Shown: in pieces, positions 38,501 through 51,687 of the stretch
Layout: each line of letters starts with the position of its first letter
Position numbering within the stretch: position 1 is the first letter of the stretch
Source: Varroa destructor
Taxonomy: Eukaryota > Arthropoda > Arachnida > Mesostigmata > Varroidae
Length of the DNA: 64,000 nucleotides
Direction of reading: 5' to 3'
Assembly (NCBI RefSeq): GCF_002443255.2
Contig: NW_019211456.1
Span: 46,882,324-46,946,323, forward strand
Program-made: the position numbers and the translations under genes
Notes under the pieces: generated by a model
Databases searched by the model: none
What the model saw: the letters and a program-made list of their open reading frames with translations, nothing else
What the model was told of the DNA's origin: nothing

Positions 38501-41500
38501 TGCGGTTATATGCGTCACTTTACACACTTACGCGCATGTACCGACACAAGGAACAGCCTTATGCAGGGCATTGCCCCTTTAGGCCATCCAACGTTTCCTA
38601 TCTCCTTGTTTGGCTTGTTATAGTCAGCAGATTTTTTAGCCAATAGACACCCATCGTCTTAAATTCTCAACGGAACGCATTGAAATAAGCATCCAGCCGG
38701 ACATGAGGTGCAACTGGATGGGTCAAAATTACAGAGGTTTCAGACAATTTCACACGGAATGAAAACACTAGCATACTCTGGACCGAAACACCATCTGTAG
38801 TAGCGGCACTAGTAACAACGAAACCAACCACGGACGGCTACAAAAAAAACATTTACAATTTGTGGCGTTTGCCCGCTGTATACCAAAGACAGCGGGGGCA
38901 GCATGTTCATAAAAGATTAAACTAATAAACTTTTTAGTAAACGTCTAAGCTGTAATGGTCAGCGATGGTTGGTTGAGCCTATAATGAACGAAGACGCAAT
39001 AACAAAAATAACGGCTTAAACGGCAACATGTTACACAGAGCAGCATACCTACTAAGGATACTTACAATATGTACAGTTAAAAAAGTACTAGGGGTCATAA
39101 TAACGGTTTTGCACACAACTTTTGTTTTTAGCACAGTTGCAGTTCTCAACTTCCTGATGGTTCGGCTCGACATTGGCAAACGCCGCTCAAGCCTCCCTGT
39201 GTGGTACATTAATGGTACAACTGAAACTATGGTCCCCATAGAGATGTGGGCGAGTCATGACGCATGGAAGATAGATGAAGTTAGAACTGAATAGATCTAT
39301 AACATTTAGTTAGTGCCGTTCCAAAGAAAACTTGTATAGCAATACAGACGGAAAATTTAACCGCAACAGATGTTTTCCTTCTAGTTTACGGTAGTTGACA
39401 GCGAACCCGGGCAACGGTCTCTAAACGATAAGAGGACTGTTAAAAACGGGCAAAGGTAAAAGTTTTTGCCGTGCCTTCGCTGTCGTTTCCCTTTTTGCGA
39501 TGTCGCTTATGCTCACTCGATTTGGAGATCGGCATAAAATCGTGTCATTGAGACAAATCGTCATCGACTTCAGACGTGCTATAAAATGTGTCCTTTTCCT
39601 ATAGCGAAAATTTGTTAAAGATTTCAAGTTCCTTTAACACTTGCTGACGGCATATTGCCCAACAAAGCATTGCTACAAACTGATCAGCGAAGAAAAATAG
39701 TTCGTTGACAACGGCTTCTTTATTTCGAACGCCAGTTAATACTTCAACCAGAAACTTGTTTAGCTTCGAAAGGTGGATTCTAGCTGAGGCCATTCGCAAA
39801 TTAGTCTACTAGGTCAGATAATTACTATCGTAGTCACAGACAAGCAAATGTACAGTACACTTTATGGGTACTGGATAGGAAGACATGTTCAAAACCAATG
39901 AGAAATATCTAGTCGAAAAACAATCAACATTTCCAGAAACAAGCACTAAATTTTACGCATATATGTTAATCCACCGAACGTTAGATTAAGTTGTAGTTAT
40001 CGAAATCTGCAACTGGTTCCAGGATTCCAACTTGGTCTACTTTTCTTCCGTATAGAGCGATCCAAAGCTTCCAGAACCGCTTGACATTGGGGCTGAATTG
40101 AAGCATAGCGTGGCAGGTTTCAGGACATACTACACTTACTAACGTTACTATCACGAAGAAAGCAGCGCTGCCCACAAGCAAATCTAGGACACGGTCAACA
40201 ATTCAGATACGATTAACAATAAAAGGAGACTCATTCACGATGAACGGAGGAGGCATTTCAAATCTATCCTCATTCTAAGCATCTCATTCGCCATTTTCTC
40301 TGGTTGAATCCCGTACGTTTCGAAGACTTTACAGATGAAACCGTGGACGGAGCTCCTATTGAATATGAGTCGACAGATTCTGCTAGGTCGGAGCAGTCCG
40401 AAGCGGGTCGCGGCAGGCTGAGGGGTGCTGGTGGGCCTCCTGACAACACGGAGCGACCCCTGGGAGCCCCACTAACAATGCCTCCTCCATGAGTTTCTCG
40501 TCCACCCGGCGAGAACTGATGAGACCATAGACCTTCGTAGGATGAATGCGGACTAGCGCCAGCGAACCAGTACGTGTCTGCATGCCAAATAGGGTAACCC
40601 AATATGACGAAGTGGTTTTAGTCAGCAAAAGCAGTATATTAGTGGATGTAAACAGAGGTTATTACGAAGGTCGTTATTATTACGTGCTATTTGCATCTCG
40701 AATGAAACTCAAATTGTTATTCAAAAAGTTGATTTTCCTATATGTACGACTCAACGTAATAGAAATGATGTTGAGGCTGGTAGCCGTTAGATCACTTGCG
40801 TAGACCATTCACTATATAACTTTAACCGAAGATGGTGCAGTGGCAATCCTTAAATACTTTCATGATTAAGTTCAGCGAGTGTCAGCTATGCGAAGTAGAA
40901 CATTTAAATACAAAACACTTCTCGAGTAACCGCTGCAAAAGCAACGTTCGAATTGCTAATAGAGGTTCACAGAAAACAGTAACGGAAGACTTAGCGGTAC
41001 CAAAGAAAAAAGCACCAAATGATGCCACTCGATCTGACTGACTGCCAGTCTCCTAAGCCAAACATCTAACGTTTCAAACCAATCAAATATATGCATTTAC
41101 TGACCGGTCATAAAAGCACTGACTGGCACTAATTCTAGTCATTTTGCTTTCAGGTTCCACAGAGTGTGCGTACCTGTTATCGTTCATAGGCGAACTAGCA
41201 CGAGGAAAACAACATCTACCATATCAGAAAAAGCTACGACAGGAAATTGAGACGTTATCAAAGTTGGCCATTGATCGACCGAATTTTTTTGCAAGGTTAC
41301 ATGTAACGTTTAAGAAAGGGATTCACAGCTTCCGATAAACCTTACCCTTAGTGTAGTTACTCCAGCACCCCCACCCCCACCCCCCAGCGTAACACTAGAG
41401 CGATCTCTAGAGTCGGAAAAGCGAGCTCAGTTTTTTTGTTCTGGTGTTACGCAATAACCAATGGTCTATTTTGCTTTTGTTTTCATACAGCGACTGATTA

Positions 41501-42327
41501 TTTCAACTTTCTAACGAAAACGTCACATGTATAGAGTATTTATTTCTTATAAAAAGTCCTGAGTATAAGAACGGAGCATATCCTCTAGAAGGACTCAGTG
41601 GCGTAAATTGGAAACTACGAAATACGGCTATCATAGCGATACTGATAGAAATAGCAATACTTTAATTAGAACGCATAAGTATACCTGCATGCAAATCTTA
41701 AGTAGCAGAGCACATGAAGCACTAACTTGAGACAGGAAAAACAAATCCGTAGATCAACTTGATAGTTGTGCTAACTTCAGCAGCTGTCCTTTACAGTTTG
41801 AAAGGTGGCTGTTCTTGAAGCTGAGCATCAAGTTTACACTGTAAATTCTACTCATAGGCAAAAATTGCAAATGGCGAAGTAGCAACTAATAGCCTTGACA
41901 GGCATAGAGAGAAACGTATGAACTGGCAGTATCAACCCTGTTAGATATCCTTCTGTTCTAATAAAATGTCGGGAAACTCTTTAGTCTTGTACAAATTGAA
42001 AGCTCACGAAGAGATTGATTTGTCAATATGCGGTCTGGAATAGGTGCAATGCTACTTTGACGGTATGCATTAAGCGAGGGTGTGCTGAAAACAGTTGCTA
42101 TAATATATAAGAACGTCTTAAGTTACGATTGAAGTCGTCGATTGGATCAAATCATCACTTTGCTAAATAAATGACGACCTAATATCATATGGTGGGATAT
42201 GTTAACGGAAACACTATAAAACTACTGCCGAAATGTGATGGAAATTGAATGGAGTCAGATGCATTAACGTCAAATAACCGAAGGTCTTACCTCGGGGTGG
42301 TGGTTGGCGCCTTCTGTTGTAGGCCAT
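29658..42327 (-). CDS. MAP7/ensconsin microtubule-associated protein (proximal-start isoform)
   Basis: Binds microtubules and recruits kinesin-1. Eleven coding exons, phase-matched throughout: 42327-42291, 36105-35767, 35213-35029, 34542-34353, 33925-33728, 33218-32778, 32308-32141, 31822-31254, 30937-30540 and 30000-29658, with the ATG exon giving MAYNRRRQPPPR in a strong start context (A at -3, G at +4). The model has ten exons as listed and about 955 residues. Residues 127-250 form an Arg/Glu-rich helix ending in DQEWREAVLRRSQERDLR, the microtubule-binding coiled coil. A basic Ser/Pro-rich linker contains KRAVSMSRLDILAQPRRR, a MAP7-family signature. The MAP7 domain runs from TREEAMAEIAEARRKAREEL to RLERKKRVEEIMARTRK across two exons, and is the kinesin-binding region in the family. 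The C-terminal 180 residues are Ser/Asn/Gly-rich. Gln/His-rich stretches lie in the exon at 36105. Most introns are phase 1. Only the weak donor after 35767 (GTTTGG) is doubtful. Confidence 0.85.
30341..30364. repeat. 24-base T run (A24 on the gene strand)
   Basis: A perfect 24-T homopolymer in the last intron of MAP7, read as A24 on the transcribed strand. It could be a microsatellite or the tail of an old retrotransposed sequence. No recognisable element lies beside it. Confidence 0.9.
35542..35571. repeat. (AT)n microsatellite
   Basis: About 15 uninterrupted AT units in the MAP7 intron between the exons at 36105-35767 and 35213-35029. Confidence 0.95.
36200..40260. other. MAP7 intron interior, no supported gene
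   Basis: About 4 kb inside the long MAP7 intron. A plus-strand open frame of 133 codons (37318-37719) and minus-strand frames at 39599-39799 and 39981-40181 were read. The latter two are rich in hydrophobic residues (for example ELFFFADQFVAMLCWAI) and could be exons of a membrane protein, but no splice chain or family motif was found. Confidence 0.35.
40270..40577 (-). CDS. Possible alternative MAP7 exon ([ST]YWFA type)
   Basis: A minus-strand exon starts after the acceptor GGCATGCAG and enters with two bases, the same phase as the MAP7 exon at 36105. It reads TYWFAGASPHSSYEGLW, then a Gly/Ser/Pro-rich stretch (PLSLPRPASDCSDLAESVDS), and runs open to TGA at 40272-40270. The MAP7 exon at 36105 begins SYWFAQSGSDVMD, so the two share [ST]YWFA immediately after the splice site. 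The upstream first exon ends in phase 1 and can join either. If the TGA is used, the product would lack the whole MAP7 domain. A phase-1 exit at AAAC/GTACGG would allow inclusion before exon 36105. It may instead belong to another gene. Confidence 0.4.
41367..41388. repeat. C-rich tract (three C5-C6 runs)
   Basis: Runs of 5, 5 and 6 C separated by single A lie in the proposed MAP7 intron. The complementary strand could form a G-quadruplex only if the longest run were split. Confidence 0.7.
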
Positions 42328-42747
42328 ACTCGAGACTACATCAATGTTTGCACAACACGACTCATTGAAATTTCCATTGAAACCTGAAATCACAGCCGCA
42401 GGTAAAATGAGACCTAACATGAGCATACGCGCCTTAGATGTGTATAACGTTTAATCGGAGATCACTTTTTAAAATCCATGCTATTTCCTGCTGTTCGATG
42501 GCTGAGTCAGGCCCTCGGTACGCGCTGCGAATGACGTCGTTGGTTTTCTTAAGTTGTTTCTAATAGAGGTTGTTCTGACTACTAAATAACCAAAGTAAGC
42601 TTTAAAACGTAGCTGTTTTTCAGTGATTAGAGCTAAACACTTCTAGTTATTTCTCAAGTTCGCAGTCTTGAAGCTGACAGGAACCATAATGATGATATTC
42701 AAGCTTAAAATCATGAACGCCACAATGCGCGGAGTATCTTTGTCGTC

Positions 42748-42768
42748 GCCGCCGCCGCCGCCGCCGCC
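42748..42768. repeat. (GCC)7 triplet repeat beside a strong splice acceptor
   Basis: Seven GCC triplets. On the minus strand they follow an excellent acceptor (TTCTTTTTTGCTGGCAG at about 42784) and would read NDIGGGGGGGDDKDTPR in an open frame to a stop at 42643. The entry phase is 1, the same as the MAP7 alternative exons. This may be an alternative exon or chance. Confidence 0.6.
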
Positions 42769-45370
42769 GATGTCATTATCTGCCAGCAAAAAAGAACACA
42801 CAGGCCAGCTTACATGATGCAAGCTTATTTTTTGCGTGACCATAAACACATACGCAATATTGTACGATCCCGTGAACGTTTCTCTCTTTTTCCAGAGCTT
42901 GCACAGAGCTATCAAAACACGTCTATATCTACTCATCATCGTCACCAGACATACACACCCCGAGCTTGATAAAATGCCAAACCGACCGGCCCGCGAAGCC
43001 CACGCTTGGTTATTTGAGTTTGCCTCGTCTACTGCATCAGGATTAGTCACCCCTGTTCTTATCTATTTAATCCCCTTTGTATTTTCTGTTCCGTACCATC
43101 CACACCATTTTCCAGCCATCCTGTCCGCGTTTCCCTTATTATCCCTTTAAATCTGTTCGCTTCTTCACGAGTAAGTGTTTTTCTTGGACTCGGTCCACTA
43201 CAGTTACTGTTGCTAAAGGCGCCGGCACCGCTTCGTGCAGTATTACTGCTTTACTGCTCCTAAGCATTACTATCGCCCTTCGCGATTCAGCCACGTCGTC
43301 CTCTTTTAGCCTTTTGTCCAGTGTTCGTCTCACCGAAGCTTCTCGTTGATATACATGTATATGCGTATCTTTCTAAATTTATCCCGTCCTTGATACGATC
43401 TTGCCTCGTAGCCTCCGTCGCCAGCTCTGTCTCCCTCTATGCCTTTCATACTTTCTGAAAATCGTGTATCTACATTAAGCTATAACAAGCTAGGAACCTA
43501 TAGACAAGCAACCCATAACCAGAATCAATTTTTCTATCGTTGACTGTTTGTCCTCGTTCTCTTTCTCACCTGATTCAAATGCATGGATAGCACACTGCAC
43601 TGCGTTTAGCTACTCAAATATCGTTCTTCGACTTTTCAGACATTGTCTGCCGTATGTAATACAAGTGGTTTTATTTGACTGACTGGCAAAAATAGTGACG
43701 GAGCACAATTCCGGATCTGTTCCGTCACTTCTATTTCAATGACACGAGATCCCACATATTCCCGGAATCGGCATCTGGGATAAATAGGGTGGCTTAGTTT
43801 TTAATTAATAGCTTGCAGAAGCCAATCGTCGAACTGAACAAAGAACCGGCTGTGTACATATCGTAAAACGTACAAATATTTTCAACAATCAGATTAAGTA
43901 GGATATAGATTCGAATAACAAAAACTCTATCTCTCAAACTTGAATTTGTAAAGGGTCTACAGCAAAAACAAGTCTGAACAGTGGTATATAATATCGGTGC
44001 TCTTTCCAAAAACAACGTCTCTAATTTGAAATCGTCCCGTGTCGACATACGGTGTGTCAGCGGTCTGACGAAATAGATAAAACCAAGTGATGCCGAGATG
44101 ACTTACTCTTCGTTCCTTAAATTCAGGACGATAAAACAGCGTTTTTCACCCAAGGCAGAATCTGTAACGTACCAGCCACTCTCAGCGATCGGATCTGTTC
44201 GAGCACTGTAGACAGGACGGGGCATCGTTCAAGTCTCCAATGGCCATGCATTGGTTGGGATCAAGAGCAGACCTTTAACAAGGGCTTCTCCAAACCTGAC
44301 CAATGCATTGCATTATAGAATCGCTGGTACGCCAGACATCAGTCGATGCTACTCAACAATGAAAAATAAGAAAAATTAGTTTCTTTCGTTTATAACAACC
44401 CATAGCGTAAAAACTCATTTTGGAAAAATGTTTCATGTATGTATTTACTTATTGTTTGTGTTGTTTCTTTTTGTGGCCGTTAAACGGGAAATTGAGCAGA
44501 TGACAGTAAATCAACACATCTGGTTATCGACCGATCAAAGTAAAAACGATTCCATAAAAATGGCTTAAAAATAGTGGCCTGGACTTCTAGTTTGGACAGC
44601 CGTCTCAGCTGTACAATATATAGTATCGCTCAATACCTTGCGTAAGGTTCAGGAATCTTTATGCATGATTGATACAAAAATAATTTGTGCTATATCTGCA
44701 AAAAGTACCAAGTCAACAAGTGGCTTTAGCTATTTTTCCTATACGAGTGGAAACGACCAGCGTCCAGCAATCGTTGCTTGAACAGCATTTCGATGCATCA
44801 TCCATCCAACGACACGGCCCAAGCGCTCCAGATCGGGACCCCTTACCGACTCAGCTTGGACCTCACTCAGCTCGCTATAATCACTGCGTCGTTGACGCAT
44901 CGTTCAAGAATAGATCTTCCCTTTACTCCATAGTCGAGCGCCATTCTTGCTACTTGCTAGCGCTAGCCAGCGCATATCAACAGCGGGATGAATAACGTCC
45001 TGGCGCACCACGGTGGTTTCGGTCGTATCGGTATCGTCGTTACCAATACGCGCTAGTCAACGCAAGTCAAGTAAAACCCAACCCGACCCACCCCGTCAAA
45101 CTCGCCTGGTGCAGTGGCAGTACCAAACACCCGTCACTTCATTCTAACAGCGGTTACGATCGGGTACGGCTTATATTGGCGCTTGCGCCTCCTTCAAGGG
45201 GAAACCACGATTGGTGTCCACGGTGGCTCCATCAAATCACTCCGGAGCTCGCAACGCCAGTTTTTCCGCAGGTTCATAAGTCTTTCCGGCTCCCGACCAC
45301 TTCTTCATAATAAAATGGTGCCTTCTCTGTCGGTGTTAGGGCAAGGTAGCCTGGAATGGAATGGAGGTAA

Positions 45371-45392
45371 GGGGAGGGGGAGAGGGGAGGGG
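45371..45392 (+). other. G-quadruplex motif
   Basis: Four G runs of 4, 5, 4 and 4 with loops of A, AGA and A on the plus strand. This satisfies the canonical quadruplex pattern with very short loops. It sits in a locally GC-rich segment of the large gene-poor interval. Confidence 0.8.
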
Positions 45393-48300
45393 ATGTGCGA
45401 GAATTTGAAGTGGACGGAACCCAGACACAAGCACCGCTAAACATCTGCTCACCACAGAAGTATTTGTTGGGGGCCGTACATTAGAAATTATTAAGATAAT
45501 AGATAATTCTTTTGAAAAGTTTAGCAAAATGCACCACTGTTAACAAATATGGAAGTCATTTGCCGTATTCGTATGAATCGCTCAATAGACGTTCAAGGTA
45601 CATTTTAAATTTGTAATGGAAGTCTAATGATTATCGAATGAAGATTGACCCCGCTATTTGGCGTAAAATATAGCTAAAGTTCTATTGCTTTGCGCAATAA
45701 AACTACGCAATAATTTACTACGTCCATAATGAACTTCTTGGAATTAAAGAAAAAAGCTGCTGGTTTTAGATTTGCTAATTTTTCTTTGTTAGCTGTATAG
45801 TAAGTATAATAATTATTGCAACAAGCGACTTGGTGTAAACCGTAACACTTTTTTTTTTTAGTTAGCAAAGGTCGCCGGCCGAGTAGTCCTGAAGATCCGA
45901 TATAAACTAAAACTTCGGTAAGTCTTCCACGCAATAAGGCATTTTCTTTGCCGAATTAGCTATGCCCATTGTAGTGTAGTAGCTCCCAAGGCATTACCTG
46001 CTATCTTTTTATGTTCTTCTTGTCGGCTACGTTTTCGCAAGTGTACATTTTATTAAAACGCTTCAGGATTGTTCCAACAAAAGCCAGCAGTGCTTTGTAA
46101 AATGCCACATTCCGCCCTAGCCGCATTATCAACTAATCTAAAACAGCGTAGCTGGACGGTTCCACCGTTGCTATAAGCTTCGTTTAGGCAGTGCCCACCA
46201 CCATCAATTCATCTCAATATTGAGCCGGCATTTCTCGCCGTTCCCTGTTTCTATTGATCTGGCTTCTATTGCAAATAGTTGTGTCGAGGTAACGGAATTA
46301 GTTTGACCCATAGTACTAGACGGATTTCTAGGAAGGCACGCTCCAACTTACGTCTTCTCGAACCCTGCCGACTGCCTGTCCCGCTGTGTATTCTGAAATT
46401 CAATCGGTAGCCTCCTTGGCAGATTATAAACATCGCTTTAACAACTACTTGCGGTGATTTCATCTGTGAGCAAGTCTGTGGCAGAAAGCTAAAATCGTCT
46501 CCCACACACATCAATGATCTGAAACATGTCTTACAGAGTACTCTGTAACAACGATAGCGATCTGATGATCTCTGTACCGCTTTCAGTGGCCGCACCATAA
46601 AATCACTACGCCCATTCACAGATCAACTGTGCCAAGAGGAAAAGCTTTATCGTATTTAACGGACCAGCAAGACATCGATAAGGCTTCCGTTGGCCACAAA
46701 CAAATTGACAACTATTATAGATAGACGCAAATTGGTTGAATGAAAAGAAAGGGGAAAAAAACATTGAAACGCATTTCCGGCCAACGTGCCAAAGGCCGAA
46801 TAGAACAGTAACAGCAAATTTTTGATCCCTTGCTTGCATGTAGCGATTTATTAACATACGTGCTGTTTCGTACGCAAATCCAGTGTAGGTATTTGCTTAC
46901 GTCGTATTCCGACATTTGCCCTCCTTTTTATTAAGAGGTTCGTTACGTCGAATAAATAAAGTAGTTCGAGCGTCAATCAAGTGGGAAGTTGTAATCATAT
47001 TGATTAGTTAGTAATACACTCTCGCCAATCCAACCCCAATTCTGATTCAGCTAAATTGGCCTTTTACTTAACTCGGGCCAATCCCGTAGTGTTCTATATT
47101 CACGGTCACGCTATGAACATCGCTGGTAGGCTTCAACGGAGCCTGACACACGTCTGTCAAGTGAATCTTTGCAAAGTATCGCCACAATCTTTACACATAA
47201 CTATACGTTTCGGCCTGTGCTAAGCAACGTCTCATCGGTAATCGAGCTGAAGTGTTCAGCGGCGCACCGCGGAACGCAATCGTTCATGTTTTTGACAGGA
47301 AATTGCCTCTGCGCATACTTCCAGTAAAATCTATTTTGTGAACACGGGTAGTATTTGTTTAAACTACGTACAAGCAACATCGCAGCGTATACGCAGATAG
47401 ATCAATCGATGATGTATAAAACTGACGGTCAGCGCGATACGATGACGCCATACTTTACAGAGGTTTCTACGTGGGGTGGCTGTTTGCTCATATCATTTGG
47501 TTTAGCCGAATCAGACGCGAGGTATTTGGGTATAGTCAATAATAGCAATTAGTTTGATTTCGTCTGTGCACAGACAGTGGAATGACGCTACCGACTGCCT
47601 AAGTCGATAGCGTTAGGAGTGAGACCTTTCAACGTTAACAGCGTCGTAGTGGATAGTTTTGTCTGCGACAAAATGACAACCAAGACCATAATGGGTGACA
47701 ACGAAATGCACGATCGACTAAACACTAAGCGCTCAGACATTTTCTCAAAAATCACTGAATATCAGCTGAGACATGGAGCTACGGCGTGTAGGAACGATTT
47801 CGGATGAACGGTGGCACTCTCTACCACTCACGATTTAATCCGATCCTCTAATTTAGTTACAAGAGCTAGATAAATTAGAATAGAAAACAGGCAGCCACGC
47901 AGCTTCCAGTTATATGGACAACTTTATTTGCGGTAAAGTCTGGAATAATTGAAAGAAGTGGTTAGTCGTCTGTGTTTGTGGGAAGACGTTCGCCGAAATT
48001 TATACATCTCCGAAAGAAGATTACGTTGCGATCTTTGCAGTTTCAACGCACCCGTTCTGCTTGAAGTTCACCGCGGATACCGCCGAGAACACTGTGTAAT
48101 GTCTACTGAAAAGGTCAGTGGCGAAACAACCTGTTCGACGAAAATCGTATCTCCGAAAAGTTTGCAAAGCTCCTCGAGGCTACTTCGTTTTGAATTGACG
48201 TCGAACTTACTAAATCGATGCGCGCCCACACTAAATCAAATGATATAAAATGCATTTAAGACGTCTCATACCGTAACTATTGTCTAGTATTTACAGATAT

Positions 48301-51171
48301 GAAAACAGAATGAGCCGTAACCTAATTTAATCGACCATCAGCACTCCGCTGTTTTGCAATATAGCTCGGTTTTGCCGAGGAATACGTTTCGAGACTTCGA
48401 CTTCATAGAACCCGGTCATACTACAACCATATTTTATTCATTGTGGTAGAAACGAAAATGATAATTTCACACTCTCCGGCACACTTGTATAAGTGTATAA
48501 TTCATCCTTTCCCTGTATTCTTTGCCACAATAGCGTCTGTATCATCATATCTATCATTTGTAAGCAGCGTTGTGTCTGCCACTAAAGAGTGCTGGCCCAT
48601 TTCATTATGACCGTACACGTCGTACGAGCATCCACCCATCCGCTCTCTCGCACACAAACATACACCCTAATATTAATTCTAATCTTTGTCCATCTCCTCC
48701 TAGCACTCGGTCGCTGTGATCACCACAGGCAATACCAAGTCGTAGGAAAATCAGGGAAGGTAAGGTCACATGGCAACTTGCCAGTCGTGTGCTGTACATG
48801 AGTGCGATGTAGCCTGCATCTGTCAGTTATACGATTGGCCTCTCCTGATATTCTGGCCGATTCGCCTAGAGAGATGTGGCTATTTACCATCCGCCCATCG
48901 ACTCTATCCTGCTGCAGTTGAGCTTGTTTGGCTATTGGCTGTTTCACTGGTCCATGCTTGTAACCAGCTCAAAATGGCTAATTCAGCCCTTTGTTTTTTG
49001 TTTACAACCCTCTTATAGATTCCGCTAAAATTCCCTTTATTCGATAGATATGCATGCTCGGTAGTACATCTATAACTAAGTATCGGTACATCTCGTGTGC
49101 CTGGCACAATGGCCACTTAACAACAAACAAATCACTTCTTGGGTACATACAGCCCTTGACTTCTATACTCATTCATCGTTTCTCTATTGGGAAATGAAAC
49201 ATATTATACGATATCAACAGAACAGCCGCTGCTATATCGTCGCCGTTGCCCGATTGGTATACGCTGGTCAAAAATACGTTACCTACAGATTCGCGTTTAC
49301 CCACTCATAACGCAGTCAACACGCTACGGTGCATCTGCAACATAATCGGTGATGATGAGATGCGTTATCTCGACACTGACACCTGCCACCAAGCCCAAGC
49401 GCGTTTGGCACTGCCGATCTACATGACGCAAGCGCCTCGCTAAAAGAAAATTATAAGTAGCATCATAAACAGAACAGAAGTCCTTGTCTGGGTCATTATG
49501 GTTGGCGATAAAAGGAAGGGGGTACCAGTAGACTGCAGTCTTGAGCACACAGTACGATCTAAAGCTAGAGATAATTGGGGTAATCGGGTCTTTGAAGGGT
49601 AGTAAGCGTAATGTTGCCATCCACTCACTATACGATTAACACGTTTCTATAGTGACGTCAAAAAGCTATGAACTTTACTAAGGGCTGTATTTATATCTGG
49701 CAGTTTTTGATTGTTTTGGCTAAGGGCACACTTGCTATTCTCGTGAAGGGTTGTATATTTCGTGAAATACTTCTCACAATAGCTCCTTCTAACTGTTACA
49801 CGGAAGCCAAGCAGGGAATCAGCTTTTTGGCCAAAGTTGTAGCTTCCGTTCTGGATCGATGGTAGAATGCCTCTTCTTTTGGTAGCAAAAATCGCTTCTG
49901 TGAATCACTGACGGCGAGATGAAAAAGGAATACAAGTGGACAAAAACCGACGGGCCCGCACTTAAAGGAGATTATATCGATAGAGCTACCGTTTTGAGCT
50001 TTTTCGATAGAGAGGCGACTGGATTCCATCATTCGGTGTATTCGATTCGCCTAAAAAGGGCTACTGACCAGCTTTCTATGTCCCTACCGAAACACATAAC
50101 TCCGATCATTATCGAAAAATTTAGAGTATCATTGACTGTCTCGTTATGTTGGGATGGACACTATCAACAGTAAGTCAAACGCTTCTTGAGAGAGATACGT
50201 ACGATATTTTTTAGCTTGGTTTGTTAATGTAAAACGAGGGTTTTTCTATGCACCTATAAATCAAATAAAAAGCAGAAAACGATTATCATTGGGTTTACAA
50301 CCGCATACCGTACCACCGGCTAAAAGTTATAGACACAAAAAGTAAATAGAACGGGCTCTTTACAGTGTTGCCAAGCAAACATGGCTCTATTTCTGATAAG
50401 GACCATATCAAGTATCCAGCCACTCATCACCTATCCAAGTCATGTATACGTACACATCTGATTGATGGCGTGTAGGGAATCGTATGGGACAGTTGTATTT
50501 ATGAGGTTTACCGACAGCGAAGACTGTTGTCGCCATAGTTGTTTTGCCTTTGAACGATATTAAAATACTGGCAACGAAAGTCGTTCGTGAACAGGGGGTA
50601 GTGACCCCCAACGGTCCCCCCCAACACACTAAAACCGTGGCATTGAGTTAAATGCATACTGTGCTAACAGATGCTGCATATGGACATTTACCCGATCGTT
50701 TCGAGAAATAAGTGAGGAAATTAGCCACATCTATTTAATCGATCGTTGGAATACATATGCCACTTATAAATAGCACGTTTGCCACATTCTATGCCCGAAC
50801 ACAGTGTTGGAAATTATAGATTATATTAAAATGCTCTGTAGCCTTTAGGAAAGACTAGAATACATTTGTATCAAACGGTTGTGAAAGGTGAAACTTTGTG
50901 AATTCTATATAAATGCCCATATATACGAGTACAAATCTTTTTAGATGTATATGCGACTGAGGTTTTTCAAGGGCAAGAAAAAGTTTCCAAGCAGGTTCTT
51001 TCCTTTCGCACTTTAGAACAAAAATCTATTGTCTGTACAAGACGAAAAGACTCTAGTCAACGTTATGCATAGATTCGCCTGCAGGTTACTTTCGGTTTGT
51101 TAGCAGAAAGTTGTTAGCGAGCCTAGTTCTTTCCATGTTAGCAGTGTACGCGAGCCTGGATCCGTCATCCG

Positions 51172-51687
51172 TCAACCCGTTGTTTCGTCCACACAGAAGG
51201 CTTTACATTTTACCGTCGCTGTATTTTGTCTGCTCCCAGCGTCTCGTTCGCCGCATACTGTGTTCCAAGGACGCCTAGTGGCATCAACACAAAAACCACA
51301 TAATCGTAATAATAGTGAGTAGCATATTCCAGGTTCGAGCGGGCGAACCAAACAACGAGCTAGCCGGAGACATGTGGGCATACGTATACACCAATACAAA
51401 AAGTAGATGTCCTCTGCTCCATGCTGTCGTCGATAGCGATGAGCGCCTGCCGGCTGTTGCAGGTCAGCCCTTAATGCCCGAGTCGAAATGAGTGTCGGCG
51501 ATAATATTGTCCCAGTTCGCTGCTTAGTTACAATCCTGTTTTGGTTATGGTGAAGATGGCGTGACAGCCGCTTCGATAACGACCGCTCATGCCATTCTCC
51601 CGCGGCTCGTTTTGGACGAATCAAGACGCTGATTTCCCTCCTACCTTCCTTTCCTTCTGCTGACGCTACCATCAGCAGCACAAGCAT
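51172..51687 (-). CDS. 171-codon open frame, possible secreted Cys-rich peptide
   Basis: This is the longest uninterrupted frame of the window outside MAP7. It begins MLVLLMVASAEGKEGRREIS, a short signal-like stretch. Dibasic sites (RPKR, SLSKR) follow, and nine cysteines fall in the last 75 residues. I do not recognise the family. Against it, the start codon lies only a few bases past a good minus-strand donor (CAG/GTGAGT near 51698), which would put the frame in an intron. The local sequence is also GC-rich, where long chance frames are likelier. Confidence 0.25.
   Translation of the reverse strand: MLVLLMVASAEGKEGRREISVLIRPKRAAGEWHERSLSKRLSRHLHHNQNRIVTKQRTGTILSPTLISTRALRADLQQPAGAHRYRRQHGAEDIYFLYWCIRMPTCLRLARCLVRPLEPGICYSLLLRLCGFCVDATRRPWNTVCGERDAGSRQNTATVKCKAFCVDETTG

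Noticed and set aside
39599..40181. Hydrophobic minus-strand frames suggestive of a chemoreceptor
   Set aside because: No TYxxxxxQF-type motif or splice chain was found; the resemblance is only hydrophobicity.
43139..43333. Charged minus-strand frame in a GC-rich patch
   Set aside because: Several frames are open on both strands because of base composition, and no splice or family support was found.
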